This document shows, piece by piece, positions 42,658-43,612 of a stretch of 43,612 nucleotides of DNA. The DNA is from JAUZQZ01 sp964492105 (lineage in GTDB: Bacteria > Pseudomonadota > Zetaproteobacteria > Mariprofundales > Mariprofundaceae): assembly GCA_964492105.1 (NCBI GenBank), contig CAZBJB010000005.1, forward strand, positions 1 through 43,612. Direction: 5' to 3'. Within the stretch, counting starts at the first letter, position 1; each line of letters starts with the position of its first letter. The notes under the pieces were generated by a model, which made no database searches, was not told the DNA's origin, and saw nothing but the letters and a program-made list of their open reading frames with translations. A program made the translations under genes and the position numbers.

Positions 42658-43378
42658 TTACGCCTGAAATATATCTTCAACGGTGTTTGTGCTCAGAATA
42701 TGTTCTGACCAGACCAGCAATTGATCTGCATCTCCTGATTGCACACGGGCAATGGTGTCGGTATCCAATGCTCCGAATTTCAGGCGCATGAGACGAAGCA
42801 ATATGCCTGCTTCACCTTTCTACATACCTTTCTGCACCTTCTTCTGTACCTTACTGCTCACCCTTCTGTATACCTTTGGCTTCCCACTCATATGTCCATT
42901 CTTTCACTCGTTCTGCTAACATCGTATCAACCTCCATTAAATCATCGATCTCCGGCAGGGTCTGACCAGGTAAACGAACAGGCAGTAACACCCGCCTGAT
43001 CCATACTGCAAATGCACACCGCAACGAGGTCTGCTCCGGGGCTTTTAACCATTGGATCAATCCATGCACCAGTTCGCGTACATCCGCAAGGCTGATACTC
43101 TGCTCCAAACGAAAAATTGCTGCTACCAAATTATCTTCTGCTACACCTTGCATTTGATGGCGGCTTTCATCCAGTAGCAGATACGTCAGCGTGGGGCGGT
43201 ATTTTGATAAACCACCCGGAACTTTCTGTATCAAATCCTGATAGAGCAACCCGATGTAAGTCATCAACCGTACCGCCATGAAGCGATCAACCGTGGATTG
43301 AAACTCAATCAGGATATAAACGTAAATCCATTCCTCACGGCAGCGCACCCGCCAGATGGAGAAGTTTAGACAGGATCA
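42658..43378 (-). pseudogene. Rpn/YhgA-like PD-(D/E)xK nuclease (putative transposase), decayed
   Basis: The core frame has RVRCREEWIYVYILIEFQST, VDRFMAVRLMTYIGLLYQDL and YRPTLTYLLLDE, typical of the recombination-promoting nuclease (Rpn, Transposase_31) family, with the E-x-Q of the nuclease site. The usual Lys/Gly-rich C-terminal repeats (KGIQKGEQ) are broken by TAA, a frameshift and a TAG. The C-terminus then continues in another frame (GEAGILLRLMRLKFG to VEDIFQA). Upstream of about 43378 the N-terminal nuclease motif cannot be followed because of further stops. The 42535-42657 gap and 43380-43509 hold nothing recognisable. Confidence 0.75.
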
Positions 43379-43509
43379 CTCCCGAATACTACTTCATACA
43401 TTCCTGTTCACCAAACACACAGTTGTTAACATGAAAGGTACCGAATTGCGCGTATAAAAGGCAGTCAACCTGAGACAGGCTGTTTTCCAATACACGGATT
43501 ATTGCCGGA

Positions 43510-43612
43510 TCAGGCTTGGGCGGGGATGTATCCGTAGGTTTTAAGGGCCCTGATCCAGCTAGGTGCGTTGCGCTTGACAGCCATGGCCTCAAAGTCGACG
43601 GTCGAATCCCGG
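43510..43612 (-). CDS. C-terminal end of an ORF cut by the right window edge
   Basis: An open frame of 33 codons from the window edge to a TGA, ending MAVKRNAPSWIRALKTYGYI then PAQA. The sequence has balanced, protein-like composition but is too short to identify. Confidence 0.3.
   Translation of the reverse strand, partial: RDSTVDFEAMAVKRNAPSWIRALKTYGYIPAQA

Noticed and set aside
1..43612. CRISPR arrays, tRNA or rRNA genes
   Set aside because: No regularly spaced direct repeats and no tRNA- or rRNA-like sequence were found by eye.

Overview
The window looks like chromosomal DNA of a Gram-negative, respiring, ubiquinone-making proteobacterium. Supporting this are an F-type ATP synthase operon of the atpIBEFHAGDC type, ubiE-ubiJ-ubiB, a type IV pilus set (pilB, pilC, pilD, pilS, pilR), glmU-glmS directly behind atpC, and a split coenzyme B12 ribonucleotide reductase (nrdJa/nrdJb) of the kind known from Pseudomonas. 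The atp-glmU-glmS order and the AtpE sequence suggest Gammaproteobacteria, Acidithiobacillia or Zetaproteobacteria; this placement is inference and I do not name a species.

Layout. Left edge (1-5.7 kb): a transposase relic with an in-frame amber codon, an ArsC-type reductase, a UvrD/PcrA helicase, then on the + strand galU, tsaB and a low-molecular-weight tyrosine phosphatase gene destroyed by a shrunken group IIC intron. 5.7-26.2 kb: one long run of minus-strand genes, read right to left as atpIBEFHAGDC, glmU, glmS, aroE, pilB, pilC, pilS, pilR, pilD, coaE, rho, many with 4-bp stop/start overlaps. 26.3-33 kb, minus strand: a small secreted EF-hand protein, ahcY and metK (methyl cycle), then ubiE-ubiJ-ubiB (quinone synthesis). 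33.1-36.4 kb, + strand: nrdJa, a coupled 62-codon ORF and nrdJb, behind a sigma-70 promoter carrying two NrdR-box-like palindromes. 36.6-41.6 kb, minus strand: apaH, radA, cvpA, purF and an alpha/beta hydrolase, tightly packed. 41.6-43.6 kb: a graveyard of nested mobile-element remains, including an Rpn-type nuclease pseudogene.

The core genes are ordinary. The notable content is between them: at least four families of short inverted-repeat (MITE-like) elements. Family A has GAGCCTCTTGCAA ends, two 161-bp copies and two copies of about 61 bp. Family B has CCTG-ACTATTCATGAAT ends and many decayed copies. Family C has 20-bp CCAAGATCC ends and 7-bp target duplications. Family D is one 181-bp element containing an intact 54-codon ORF. 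Several sit in leaders or promoters (nrdJa, metK, galU/pcrA, atp) or touch stop codons (rho, metK). The two short family A copies bracket nrdJab in opposite orientations, and one would place an 18-bp hairpin in its mRNA leader. The best leads for follow-up are the intron relic in the phosphatase gene, the NrdR-controlled nrdJ locus with its extra ORF, and the family D ORF.
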